The notes beneath the pieces were generated by a model that was given only the letters and a program-made list of their open reading frames with translations, made no database searches and had not been told where the DNA came from. From contig NZ_JAENHP010000006.1 in assembly GCF_016834655.1 (NCBI RefSeq), positions 310,001 through 374,000 on the forward strand: a DNA stretch of 64,000 bases. The letters run 5' to 3'. The position numbers and the translations under genes are program-made. The stretch comes from Paractinoplanes ovalisporus. Its GTDB lineage: Bacteria > Actinomycetota > Actinomycetes > Mycobacteriales > Micromonosporaceae. Below are positions 15,882 to 23,895 of the stretch, in pieces; the stretch's first letter is position 1; each line of letters starts with the position of its first letter.

Positions 15882-17393
15882 GTGAGTACGACCCTGGCTC
15901 CGGGCCGGCTCGGCGCGGCCGCCGTCGCGTTCTTCGCGCTCGCCGCCACCGCGCCGATCGCGGTGCTGATCAACGTGGTGCCCGCCGCCTCTGCCACCGG
16001 CGGCGGGCCGTTGGTCCCTCTGAGCTTCCTGGCTCTGGGCATCGTGCTCCTGCTCTTCTCGGCCGGATATTCGGCCATGGCCCACCGCGCGCCGTTCGCC
16101 GGGGCGATGTACACCTATGTCACCCGCGGCCTGGGCCGTCCGGTCGGCGTCGGCGCCGCCTGGCTCGCCCTCGTCTGCTACCAGGCCATTCAGCTCGGCC
16201 TCTACGGCATGGTCGGCGCGGCCGCGGCGCCCATGCTGAACAGCTGGTTCGGTCTGGAGACACAGTGGTGGACGGTCGCCGCCGCCTGCTGGTTGCTGGT
16301 CGCGCTCTGCGGTCCCATCCGCTCCGAGGTCGGCAGCGGCCTGATCGCCCTGCTCGTGCTGGCCGAGGTCGCGGTCACGGCCGGGTTCACCGCGGCCAAC
16401 ATCATCGACCCCGGCGGCGGCCAGATCACCCGGGCCACCCTCGTGCCGTCCGGCGTCGACATGGGCGCCCTCGGGTTGTTGCTCGTCGTGGGCCTGCTCG
16501 CCTTCGCCGGTTTCGAGACCACCGGCACGTACGCCGAGGAGTCGATCCGCCCGCGGCGAGATCCCGGCCTGGCCACGTACGTGACCGTGGCCGCGATCGC
16601 CCTCCTGCTGGCCACCGCCTCGTGGTCGTTGAGCACGGCCGCCGGGGCCGGGCAGGTCACCGCGCTGGCCCGCGGCCGCGGCTCCGAGATGCTGTTCGAC
16701 CTCGCCGCCGGTCGCCTCGCGCCGTGGGCCGTCACCCTGGGCCGGTTGATGCTGCTCACCGGCCTGTTCGCGGCGATCCTGGCGCTGCACCACGCGATCT
16801 CCCGCTACCTGTTCGCCCTGGGCCGCGAGCGGGTTCTCCCGGCCGCCCTGGGGCGCACCTCCCGGCGTACGCTCGCACCCCGCTCGTCGTCCTTGACACA
16901 GTCCGCCGTGGCCGCGTTGCTGCTGGCGGGAGCGGCCGTGGCCGGGGTCGCCGATCCGCCGCTGGCCGGCCGCCGCCTGGTGATCGCGGGCGGGCTCGGC
17001 ATTCTGGTGCTGTTGCTGGTCACGTCGGTGGCCGCGCTGCTGCACCTCAACCAGGTGCCGAACGGCGAGGGCGCGTACACCCGATTCGTCGCCCCGGTGC
17101 TGTCCACAGTGGCGCTCGGCTCGCTGGGTTATCTGGCCTTCCGTGATCTTGGTGCGTTGTTCGGCGTACGGGAAAGCCTGTGGGTTGTGCCTCTGGCCCT
17201 GGTGACCGTCGGACTGATCGGTGCGCTGCACGCGCTGATACTGCGGGCCACCCGGCCGGTGATCTATGCGGGCATCGGCCAGGGTGGTGCTCCGGTGGTG
17301 GTAACGCCGCAGGTGCCGCGACCTCGAGCCGCCGAGGAACCGCAAGAGCCTCGAGAGCCGGGCGCGCACCGGCCTGAGCGTGTGAACCGCTGA
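15882..17393 (+). CDS. APC-family amino acid/polyamine permease
   Basis: The protein has 503 residues from GTG 15882 and about twelve membrane helices, with helix 1 at GAAAVAFFALAATAPIAVLI. The segment LLAFAGFETTGTYAEES matches the conserved helix 6 region of APC transporters. The hydrophilic C-terminal tail of about 40 residues is rich in Pro, Arg and Glu. The substrate is not clear. There is no good ribosome binding site before the GTG. The stop overlaps the ATG of the next gene (TGATG), so the small toxin-like gene may be translated by coupling. Confidence 0.8.
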   Translation: MSTTLAPGRLGAAAVAFFALAATAPIAVLINVVPAASATGGGPLVPLSFLALGIVLLLFSAGYSAMAHRAPFAGAMYTYVTRGLGRPVGVGAAWLALVCYQAIQLGLYGMVGAAAAPMLNSWFGLETQWWTVAAACWLLVALCGPIRSEVGSGLIALLVLAEVAVTAGFTAANIIDPGGGQITRATLVPSGVDMGALGLLLVVGLLAFAGFETTGTYAEESIRPRRDPGLATYVTVAAIALLLATASWSLSTAAGAGQVTALARGRGSEMLFDLAAGRLAPWAVTLGRLMLLTGLFAAILALHHAISRYLFALGRERVLPAALGRTSRRTLAPRSSSLTQSAVAALLLAGAAVAGVADPPLAGRRLVIAGGLGILVLLLVTSVAALLHLNQVPNGEGAYTRFVAPVLSTVALGSLGYLAFRDLGALFGVRESLWVVPLALVTVGLIGALHALILRATRPVIYAGIGQGGAPVVVTPQVPRPRAAEEPQEPREPGAHRPERVNR

Positions 17394-18079
17394 TGCGCGC
17401 GCCGGATCCGCGACCCGAGAGGGTACGGATCCGTGCGCTCGGCATGGACCCGGCAACCGGCCGGTTCCGGCCCAACGAGGCGGTCACCGCCGTACGCATC
17501 GAGGTGGAACTGGGCGTACGCCTGACCCGGGCCGAACCCGGTCATCGGGCGGACTGGTTCGACGAGGGCGGCCGCTCCTACGACGCGGTGGGCCCGTTCG
17601 CGGCGCACCGGTTCGATCAGCAGTGGACGCGGTTCTCGCAGCAGATCGTGCTGCACCTCAAGAAGGCGGACCTGGTGCCGGTGGACGTTTCGCTGTTCAC
17701 CGCCGACCAGGTGGCAAGGGTGGAAAGGTTCCTGGCGGAGCGAGGTCTGGCACCGCGTGTCTTCATTCTTGGGCGGGCACAATGGCGGCACTCATCATGG
17801 TCCGGCCGGGCCGGGACTGGCAGTCGACGGGTGGTCTGTTCGAGTGGACGCTGGAATACCTCATTCCGCGGCTCGGCGACCAGAAGACGGCCGACTGGCT
17901 CCGCATGGTCGTCGCGGAGAACCTCGGCAGCCTCTGGATCCCCGACCTCCCCGACGCCGGCCAGGAGGAGATCTACGCGCTGCTGCGTGCGGACCTGGTC
18001 GCGACCGCCCGTCGTGAGCTCCCCGACGGGCCCGCCAAGCCGGCGGCGCTCACGCAGCTCCGCGAGCTCGTGGCGCTGA
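17393..18079 (+). CDS. Small CdiA/Rhs-toxin-like domain protein reading into the next gene
   Basis: The open frame has 228 codons, but only the first 128 or so look like a genuine protein. They contain FRPNEAVTAVRIEVELG, ADWFDEGGRSYDAVGP, FDQQWTRFSQQIVLHLKKAD and VPVDVSLFTADQVARVERFL, ending in PRVFILG. This pattern recalls the compact C-terminal nuclease-type domains of contact-dependent inhibition and Rhs toxins. There is no delivery region or signal peptide. After residue 128 the frame runs without a stop across the next gene in another phase and becomes Arg/Ser-rich, which suggests that the native stop has been lost or lies altered near 17775. ATG 17393 overlaps the permease stop. The toxin link rests on pattern memory and needs a profile search. 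Confidence 0.45.
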   Translation: MRAPDPRPERVRIRALGMDPATGRFRPNEAVTAVRIEVELGVRLTRAEPGHRADWFDEGGRSYDAVGPFAAHRFDQQWTRFSQQIVLHLKKADLVPVDVSLFTADQVARVERFLAERGLAPRVFILGRAQWRHSSWSGRAGTGSRRVVCSSGRWNTSFRGSATRRRPTGSAWSSRRTSAASGSPTSPTPARRRSTRCCVRTWSRPPVVSSPTGPPSRRRSRSSASSWR

Positions 18080-18090
18080 CCTGGTCCTAG
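17782..18090 (+). CDS. Small acidic protein, candidate immunity protein
   Basis: The protein has 102 residues from ATG 17782: it opens MAALIMVRPGRDWQSTGG and contains FEWTLEYLIPRLGD and a helical C-terminus. It is soluble, acidic and without a known domain. It starts where the toxin-like domain ends, on the same strand, as immunity genes usually do, and third-position GC supports this frame rather than the run-on of the upstream gene. Its TAG shares bases with the TAG of the convergent gene at 18087. Function is inferred from position only. Confidence 0.55.
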   Translation: MAALIMVRPGRDWQSTGGLFEWTLEYLIPRLGDQKTADWLRMVVAENLGSLWIPDLPDAGQEEIYALLRADLVATARRELPDGPAKPAALTQLRELVALTWS

Positions 18091-18620
18091 GAGAAGAACT
18101 CCTGGATCTCGGTCAGGGTCAGATAGCCCCGCTGTTCGCGCTCGTGGGCCGCCGGGGGCAGGCGTTTCGCGGTGACCGGCACCTCGGGGGCGTCGGTCGG
18201 CAGGCTCGGCACCTGTGGTGTGGGTGGCAGCGCGGTGAGGGTGAGGGCCTGCCGGATCACCTCGAACATCGCGCGGACCTCCTCGGTCGCGGCGCGGGTG
18301 GCTGCGGCCGGTGGGGTGCCGTCCGGCAGCGCGCAGGTGAAGTTGGCCCACAGGCAGTCGTCCAGCCGGCGGATGTCGGCGCTGGGCCGCAGGTGGTCGA
18401 GCCGCCCCTCGGCGACGATGCCCAGTTCGCAGGCGGAGAGCCCGGTCTGCTGCCACCAGGAGCGCCAGCGTGGGTCGGCGTCCAGGGTGCGGGCGACGTG
18501 GCGCAGGGCCGAGACGTGCTCGCGGGGAGCGCGGCCGCCGCCGGTGGTGGTGCCCAGGTGCGGGCGCAGCCAGGAGCAGGCCTCCATGGCCGGTACGTGG
18601 TCGAGGGTTTGCTCGTCCAT
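18087..18620 (-). CDS. Hypothetical protein
   Basis: The protein has 177 residues from ATG 18620; a longer form of 200 residues could begin at ATG 18689. No ribosome binding site decides between them. It is soluble, with a central part reading WWQQTGLSACELGIVAEGRL and LDDCLWANFTCALPDGT, a proline-rich linker and the ending LTLTEIQEFFS. No family was recognised. It converges on the candidate immunity gene and is transcribed divergently from the MarR gene. Confidence 0.6.
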   Translation of the reverse strand: MDEQTLDHVPAMEACSWLRPHLGTTTGGGRAPREHVSALRHVARTLDADPRWRSWWQQTGLSACELGIVAEGRLDHLRPSADIRRLDDCLWANFTCALPDGTPPAAATRAATEEVRAMFEVIRQALTLTALPPTPQVPSLPTDAPEVPVTAKRLPPAAHEREQRGYLTLTEIQEFFS

Positions 18621-18703
18621 GACTGCATGGTGACATTTCGTCCGGTGTGCGTCAGCTCGACAGTCCGGCGCTTTCGGGGGAACCGTCATTCATAAGCTGG
18701 TGA

Positions 18704-18709
18704 TATAAA
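18704..18709 (+). promoter_or_regulatory. Candidate -10 of a leaderless MarR transcript
   Basis: TATAAA is followed by six bases and then GTG 18716. No spaced ribosome binding site exists before this start, so a leaderless message is the simplest reading. Confidence 0.5.
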
Positions 18710-18715
18710 AGGGGA

Positions 18716-19165
18716 GTGCAGCCTGCCACCGCCATCACGGACACTGATGCCGCCATCGCCTCAGGGTTCGAGCGCTTCTACGAGACGCTCCGCCGGCTCA
18801 CGCCGCGCGGGCCGCTCAGCCTGACCGCGGCGTCGACGCTGCGGCGGCTCGAGCGCTCCGGACCGCACCGCCTCAGCGAGCTCTATGCCCCCGAGGGAAT
18901 CAGCCAGCCCGCGATGACGCAGCTGGTGACCCGCCTGGAGAAGGAGGGGCTGGCCGAGCGCACGGACGACCCCACCGACGGGCGGGCCGTGGTCGTCAGC
19001 ATCACCGACGCCGGCCGGGCCGCCGTGGCCCACCGTCGCGCGGTGCGGGCGGCGGCGCTGTCCGAGCTGTTGCAGGGCCTGACCCCCGAGGAGCACGCGG
19101 CCGTGGTGGCCGCGCTCCCGGCCCTCGAGAAGCTCAGCGACTTCGCCGCCGAGCGGGCCACCTAG
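18716..19165 (+). CDS. MarR-family transcriptional regulator
   Basis: The protein has 149 residues and the winged-helix fold of MarR regulators. The DNA-binding part reads HRLSELYAPEGISQPAMTQLVTRLEKEGLAER, followed by the wing TDDPTDGRAVVVSITDAGR (quoted in two parts). It begins at GTG 18716. The DHA2 efflux gene follows 73 bases downstream on the same strand, so it probably controls that pump in response to a drug or metabolite. Confidence 0.88.
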   Translation: MQPATAITDTDAAIASGFERFYETLRRLTPRGPLSLTAASTLRRLERSGPHRLSELYAPEGISQPAMTQLVTRLEKEGLAERTDDPTDGRAVVVSITDAGRAAVAHRRAVRAAALSELLQGLTPEEHAAVVAALPALEKLSDFAAERAT

Positions 19166-19211
19166 CGGCTCCGGGTCGCCGGCTCCCCCTAGCCGCGCGG
19201 CCATCGGTGCC

Positions 19212-19230
19212 CGAAATATACCTAAATAGG
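19212..19230 (+). promoter_or_regulatory. AT-rich candidate operator before the efflux gene
   Basis: CGAAATATA is followed by CCTAAATAGG, whose ends CCTA and TAGG are inverted. This AT-rich island in a GC-rich context overlaps the ribosome binding site of the efflux gene and could bind the adjacent MarR protein. Confidence 0.3.
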
Positions 19231-19238
19231 AGGCCTGC

Positions 19239-21017
19239 GTGCTATCCGTGGATCATCCGCGCTACAAGTGGATCGCGCTGTCGAACACGACCCTCGGCAC
19301 CCTGCTGGCGACGATCAACGCGTCGATCGTGCTGATCTCGCTCCCCGCGATCTTCAAGGGCATCCACGTCGACCCCCTCGAGCCCGGCAACGTCAGCTAT
19401 CTGCTCTGGATGCTGATCGGATACATGCTGGTCACCGCGGTCCTGGTGGTCACCCTGGGACGACTCGGCGACATGTACGGCCGCGTCAAGATCTACAACG
19501 CCGGCTTCGCCATCTTCACCCTCACCTCGATCATCCTGTCGCTGGACCCGTTCGACGGCAGCGGCGGCGCGCTCTGGCTCATCGGCTGGCGGGTGCTGCA
19601 GGCGGTCGGCGGCGCGATGCTGATGGCCAACTCGGCCGCGATCATCACCGACGCGTTCTCGGCCAAACAGCGCGGCATGGCGCTCGGCGTCAACATCGTC
19701 TCGGCCCTGGCCGGCTCGTTCATCGGCCTGGTGCTCGGCGGTGTGCTGGCCGAGTGGGACTGGCGGTCGATCTTCTGGGTCAACATCCCGCTCGGCATCC
19801 TCGGCACGGTGTGGGCCTACCGCTCGCTGCACGACACCGGCGTCCGCCGCAGAGCGAAGATCGACTGGTGGGGCAACGCGACGTTCGCGGTCGGGCTCAC
19901 GGCGGTTCTGGCGGCCATCACGTACGGAATCCAGCCGTACGGCGGGCACACGATGGGCTGGACCAACCCGTGGGTCCTGATCGGACTGATCGGCGGGGCG
20001 CTGGTGCTCGTCGCGTTCGGGGTGATCGAGACCCGCGTGCCGGAGCCCATGTTCCCGCTGGCGCTTTTCAAGAACCTCGCCTTCACCAGTGGCAACGCCG
20101 CCAACCTGCTGGCCAGCGTGGCCCGCGGCGGTCTGCAGTTCATGCTGATCATCTGGTTGCAGGGGATCTGGTTGCCGCTGCACGGTTACGACTACGAGTC
20201 GACCCCGCTCTGGGCCGGCATCTACCTGGTCCCGATGACGATCGGCTTCCTGGCCGCCGGTCCGGTCGCGGGCTTCCTGTCCGACCGGTTCGGCCCGCGC
20301 CCGTTCGCCTCCGGTGGCTTGCTGGTGATGGCTGTGTCCTTTGTGGGCCTGCTGCTGTTGCCCGGCAACTTCAACTACGTGGTGTTCGCCGTGCTCATCT
20401 TCGTCAACGGCCTCGGCGGTGGCCTGTTCGCGGCCCCCAACACGTCGCTGATCATGTCGAGCGTCCCGGCCGACATGCGCGGCGCCGCCTCCGGCATGCG
20501 GGCCACCTTCCAGAACGCCGGGCAGGTGCTGTCCATCGGCATCTTCTTCTCGCTGATGGTGGCCGGCCTGGCCGACTCGCTGCCCGGCACCCTGAGCAGC
20601 GGCCTGACCGGCCAGGGCGTTCCCGCCGACACGGCCGCGTCGATCGCCGCGCTGCCGCCGGTGGGCACCCTGTTCGCGGCCTTCCTCGGCTACAACCCGA
20701 TCGGCGAACTGCTCGGACCTCAGGTGCTGGGCGCCCTGCCCGCCGACAACGCGGCCCGCCTGACCGGCCTGGAGTTCTTCCCCCAGCTGATCTCCGAGCC
20801 CTTCCACGACGGCCTGGTGATCGTCTTCTGGCTGGCCATCGCGATGGCCGTGGTCGGCGCGATCGCTTCCCTGGTCAAGGCCAAGCCGGCCCCGGCCTCC
20901 GACTTCGTCGCGCACGAGTCCGAGGTCAAGGCCGAACTCTCCGACGCCCAGCCCCTGAGCCCGGCCACCCCGGTCGCCGAGCCCCTGGACGGCGAAGGAT
21001 CCATCCGTACGGTTTGA
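19239..21017 (+). CDS. DHA2-type MFS multidrug efflux transporter (14 helices)
   Basis: The protein has 592 residues with about 14 membrane helices. Diagnostic segments are ATINASIVLISLPAIF in helix 1, LGRLGDMYGRVKIYNAG for motif A and GWRVLQAVGGAMLMANSAAI in helix 4. VNIPLGILGTVWAYRSLHD is typical of the DHA2 (EmrB/QacA) group. Long external loops lie near residues 30-50 and 450-510. The C-terminus is a soluble tail. GTG 19239 follows TAGGAGG at 19227-19233. It is paired with the MarR gene and would export a toxic compound by proton antiport. Confidence 0.9.
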   Translation: MLSVDHPRYKWIALSNTTLGTLLATINASIVLISLPAIFKGIHVDPLEPGNVSYLLWMLIGYMLVTAVLVVTLGRLGDMYGRVKIYNAGFAIFTLTSIILSLDPFDGSGGALWLIGWRVLQAVGGAMLMANSAAIITDAFSAKQRGMALGVNIVSALAGSFIGLVLGGVLAEWDWRSIFWVNIPLGILGTVWAYRSLHDTGVRRRAKIDWWGNATFAVGLTAVLAAITYGIQPYGGHTMGWTNPWVLIGLIGGALVLVAFGVIETRVPEPMFPLALFKNLAFTSGNAANLLASVARGGLQFMLIIWLQGIWLPLHGYDYESTPLWAGIYLVPMTIGFLAAGPVAGFLSDRFGPRPFASGGLLVMAVSFVGLLLLPGNFNYVVFAVLIFVNGLGGGLFAAPNTSLIMSSVPADMRGAASGMRATFQNAGQVLSIGIFFSLMVAGLADSLPGTLSSGLTGQGVPADTAASIAALPPVGTLFAAFLGYNPIGELLGPQVLGALPADNAARLTGLEFFPQLISEPFHDGLVIVFWLAIAMAVVGAIASLVKAKPAPASDFVAHESEVKAELSDAQPLSPATPVAEPLDGEGSIRTV

Positions 21018-21028
21018 GCCGGAGTTAC

Positions 21029-21057
21029 GCGGGCCCGCTGGTCGACGGCGGGCCCGC
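21029..21057. terminator. Bidirectional hairpin between convergent genes
   Basis: GCGGGCCCGC at 21029-21038 pairs with the same self-complementary sequence at 21048-21057, around a nine-base loop. It has no T-tract. It separates the efflux gene from the broken toxin gene. Confidence 0.6.
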
Positions 21058-21062
21058 ACGAC

Positions 21063-21518
21063 CTAGGTCTGCGGTCCTCGAAGCTCGTCGCGCCACTCTG
21101 CGAAGCGTCTGCGCATGGCGGCTATGCGTTCAGAATCGGCTTGGTAGGCAGCAAAGCGTCGATCGGGGTATCTCGTCAGCATCCCCAGCAGGTCGGCGAA
21201 GACCATGCGGTCGAAGCCGGCATCCGCGTGCTCGGCAAGTTCGAGCAGTTGCTCTCGCGTGAATCGGCCCGTCGTCAATGCGGCGTCGACATCCAGGAAG
21301 TCCCGCGGTTCTGCCCTGGTGAAAAGCGCTGACATCTTTCCCGCGACAACGTCGTCGATGTGCAGGACCGGGCCGACATCCATCATCACCGGCGGAAGCG
21401 AGCGCCAGTTGGCAGCCAGCTCAACCTTGTACGCCTGCTGGGGCGGATCGGGCTCGATGACCGCGAGGCGGGCGAAGGTCTCGAACTGCTGAGAAGACCG
21501 GGCTCCATCCTCAGCCGG
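21063..21518 (-). pseudogene. 5'-truncated AbiEii/AbiGii-type nucleotidyltransferase toxin gene
   Basis: The open frame encodes QQFETFARLAVIEPDPPQ, KVELAANWRS, VGPVLHIDDVVAGKMSALF, EPRDFLDVDAAL, GRFTREQLLELAEHAD and a helical end. This matches the middle and C-terminal parts of nucleotidyltransferase toxins of the AbiEii family. The N-terminal 80-90 residues, which normally carry the G-S and D-x-D catalytic motif, are missing. The frame is closed by a TAG at 21519-21521, just where the partner gene ends. The only starts inside it (GTG/ATG near 21389) would give about 108 residues without an active site. An internal deletion therefore seems to have joined the end of the antitoxin-position gene to the middle of the toxin gene. 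Confidence 0.75.
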
Positions 21519-21858
21519 CTAGCGCCTGCGACGACTGAGCCAGCTCGGGGAACCTGGCCTGCCAGAGCGCCCGCAACCGTGCGGGGAGCCACAACGCGGG
21601 CCACAGCCGGCGCAGGGTCTCGTCGTGCAGCCACCGGCGCAGGTCGTCCTCGGTGGCCGCCTGGTTCAGAACGGTCTGGTAAAGGACCTGCATGTCGCCG
21701 GGGTCGTCCAAGTCGTAGGTAGCGTCACCTGACCAGTCGAGGGACCGGTCGAGGTTGACCGTGCCGCTGACCGGACCACGGAGATCGGCCAGGCTGGTGG
21801 CAACCACGTAGTGCCTCTGGTCCGCATATCGCGAACCCGGTGGCGCACTGCTTGCCAT
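21511..21858 (-). CDS. Small partner protein of the broken AbiE-like toxin
   Basis: The protein has 115 residues from ATG 21858, chosen because GGAGGGG lies six bases before it. It contains YVVATSLADLRGPVSGTVNL, DWSGDATYDLDDPGD, VLYQTVLNQAATEDDLRRWL and LRRLWPALWLPARLRALW. Proteins of this kind stand directly before AbiEii-type nucleotidyltransferase genes in actinomycetes and are the likely antitoxin. The frame is intact, ending at TGA 21511. Its last bases overlap the remnant of the toxin gene, so it is now an orphan. Confidence 0.65.
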   Translation of the reverse strand: MASSAPPGSRYADQRHYVVATSLADLRGPVSGTVNLDRSLDWSGDATYDLDDPGDMQVLYQTVLNQAATEDDLRRWLHDETLRRLWPALWLPARLRALWQARFPELAQSSQALAG

Positions 21859-21915
21859 TTCCCCTCCTTCTCCCGGCATTTCGATTCTACGGTGAGCTAC
21901 GCCGGCGCGGCGGGC

Positions 21916-22500
21916 TCAGAGCGTGGCGGCGGCCAGCAGGGAGGCGGCTATGCCGCGGGCGGTCAGGGCGGCCTCGGCCCGCTTGTCCATGCGCGCGCCG
22001 ACGGTGGCGCCGTCGTAGAGGACGACCAGCTGGTCGGCCAGGGCGGCCGGGTCGCGGGCGCCGGCGTCGCGGGCCAGCTCGTGGAACAGGCCCCGGGTCC
22101 AGGCGCGGTTGGCGGTCGAGACCTCCTCGACCGGGCCGCCGGCGGGGGACTCGGCGCTGGCGTTGTAGAAGGCGCAACCCCGGAAACCAGCGGCGCCGGC
22201 CAGTTCGGCCAGCACCTCGAACACGCCGAGCAGGCGGTCGCGGGGGTCGTCGTAGCGCTCCAGACCGTCCAGCATGCGGGTGCGGCGCAGGCTGTGCCGG
22301 CCCTCCAGGTAGGCCCGGACCAGCTCGTCCTTGCTGCCGAAGGTGCTGTAGAGCGAGGCCTTGGCGACGCCGGCGCGCTCGATGATGCGGTCGATGCCGA
22401 CGGTGTGGACACCTTCGGCGTAGAACAGCTCGTCCGCGGCGGCCAGCAGGCGGTCGCGGGCGGAGGCCTTGCGGGCCGTGGAGGGTGATGCGGCGGACAT
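21916..22500 (-). CDS. TetR-family transcriptional repressor
   Basis: The protein has 194 residues. The N-terminal helix-turn-helix covers about residues 13-60 with LLAAADELFYAEGVHTVGI, IIERAGVAKASLYSTFGSKD and ELVRAYLEGR. The C-terminal ligand domain resembles that of regulators controlling small MFS exporters (GFRGCAFYNASAESPA). It is divergent from the MFS gene at 22598, and two matching inverted repeats lie between them. Autoregulation together with repression of the exporter is the likely arrangement. Confidence 0.9.
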   Translation of the reverse strand: MSAASPSTARKASARDRLLAAADELFYAEGVHTVGIDRIIERAGVAKASLYSTFGSKDELVRAYLEGRHSLRRTRMLDGLERYDDPRDRLLGVFEVLAELAGAAGFRGCAFYNASAESPAGGPVEEVSTANRAWTRGLFHELARDAGARDPAALADQLVVLYDGATVGARMDKRAEAALTARGIAASLLAAATL

Positions 22501-22514
22501 GCGGTTGACGATAC

Positions 22515-22530
22515 CAGACAGGTCTGTCTA
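22515..22530. promoter_or_regulatory. TetR operator 1
   Basis: CAGACAG-GT-CTGTCTA is an inverted repeat with six of seven pairs matched. It lies 15 bases upstream of the tetR start. Confidence 0.8.
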
Positions 22531-22546
22531 GTCTTCGGCAGTGAAT

Positions 22547-22562
22547 CAGACAGACCTGTCTG
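22547..22562. promoter_or_regulatory. TetR operator 2
   Basis: CAGACAG-AC-CTGTCTG is a perfect 7-2-7 inverted repeat. Its centre is 32 bp from that of operator 1, about three helical turns, so two dimers could bind the same face of the DNA. Confidence 0.85.
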
Positions 22563-22597
22563 TCGGAAGTCGAAGCCAAATGCCCGGAGGCAACCCC

Positions 22598-23809
22598 ATG
22601 ACCGCCGTCGCCCAGCCGGTGCGAAGCAGCAGCCGACGACTGTCCCGCCCGGTCGCCTTCGCCGCGATCGCCGCCATCTTCGTGACGTTCGCCGCCGCGT
22701 CCGCCGCGCCCTCCCCGCTCTACGTCGTCTATCAGCACCTGTGGGGCTTCTCCGCGACCACGCTCACGGTGATCTTCGCCGTCTACGTGGTGGGCCTGAT
22801 CGGGTCGCTGGTCATGCTCGGCGCGCTCTCCGACCACATCGGCCGCCGTCCGGTGCTGGCCGCGGCGATCGGGCTCGAGGCGATCTCGCTGATCCTCTTC
22901 CTGACCGCCGGTGACGTCGGCATCCTGCTCACCGCGCGGTTGCTGCAGGGCATCGCGACCGGTGCCGCTATGACCACCTTGGGCGCGGCGCTGGTCGACC
23001 TGAACCCGCCGCACGCGCCCGGACGGGCCGGCCTGATCAACGGCATCGCGCCGGTCGCCGGTCTGGCCATCGGCGCCCTGGGGTGCGGGGCGCTGGTCCA
23101 GTACGGCCCCTCGCCCACCCACTTCGTCTGGGCGCTGCTGCTGGCCGGCATGATCCTGGCCGCGATCGTGGTGGCCCGCATCCCCGAGACCTCGGCCCGC
23201 CGCCCCGGCGCCGCCGCCTCCCTCGCGCCCAGGCTGGGTGTTCCGGCCCGTCTGCGCGCCGACGTGCTCGCGCTCGTGCCGATCATCGTGGCGAGCTGGG
23301 CCATCGGCGGCCTCTACCTCTCCCTCGGCCCGTCGGTCGCGGCCGGCGTGTTCGGGCTGAGCAGCCACCTCATCGGCGGCCTGGTGGTCACCCTGCTCTG
23401 CGGCACGGGGGCCCTGACCTCGTACGCGCTGCGGAACGTCCCGACGAAGCGGGTGCTCACCATCGCCGGGAGCCTGCTGACCGCCGGTGCCGTCGTCAGC
23501 GTCGCCGGGCTGGAGTGGAGCAGTGCCGCCCTGGCCGCGGCGGGCACCGTGATCTCCGGGGTCGGGTTCGGCGCGTCGGCGCTGGCCTCGTTCGGCACGC
23601 TGGCCGTCCTGGCTGCCCCGCACGAGCGGGGCGAGCTGTTCGCGGTCGCGCTCGTCATCGCGTACGTGGCCTTCAGCGTCCCCGCTGTGATCGCCGGTTT
23701 CGCCGCCACCTCGGCCGGACTGCACGCCACCGCGCTCGTCTACGGACTGGTGGTGGCGGCCCTCGGCGCAGTTGCCCTCATGGCCCAGCGAATTTGTACA
23801 AAGGGCTGA
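22598..23809 (+). CDS. MFS exporter controlled by the divergent TetR
   Basis: The protein has 403 residues and twelve membrane helices. Helix 1 contains the conserved SAAPSPLYVVYQ, and motif A appears as GALSDHIGRRPVLAAA. RLLQGIATGAAMTTLGAALV marks helix 4. Members of this group are DHA1-type exporters of drugs or metabolites. ATG 22598 follows CGGAGG at 22585-22590; a GTG at 22541 would start inside operator 2 and was rejected. Confidence 0.87.
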   Translation: MTAVAQPVRSSSRRLSRPVAFAAIAAIFVTFAAASAAPSPLYVVYQHLWGFSATTLTVIFAVYVVGLIGSLVMLGALSDHIGRRPVLAAAIGLEAISLILFLTAGDVGILLTARLLQGIATGAAMTTLGAALVDLNPPHAPGRAGLINGIAPVAGLAIGALGCGALVQYGPSPTHFVWALLLAGMILAAIVVARIPETSARRPGAAASLAPRLGVPARLRADVLALVPIIVASWAIGGLYLSLGPSVAAGVFGLSSHLIGGLVVTLLCGTGALTSYALRNVPTKRVLTIAGSLLTAGAVVSVAGLEWSSAALAAAGTVISGVGFGASALASFGTLAVLAAPHERGELFAVALVIAYVAFSVPAVIAGFAATSAGLHATALVYGLVVAALGAVALMAQRICTKG

Positions 23810-23895
23810 AAAACCGTTCGCTCCGGCGTGGACGACCCCCGATCGGGTCGCCCACGCCTCACCATATTGGGGCGAATTGGACACGAGAGGCTGGC

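Noticed and set aside
17782..18079. Genuine C-terminal extension of the toxin-like protein
   Set aside because: The segment is Arg/Ser-rich and out of phase with a better supported gene, so it looks like run-on translation after loss of a stop.
22541..22597. GTG 22541 as start of the TetR-controlled MFS gene
   Set aside because: It overlaps operator 2 and has no ribosome binding site, while ATG 22598 has CGGAGG at the right distance.
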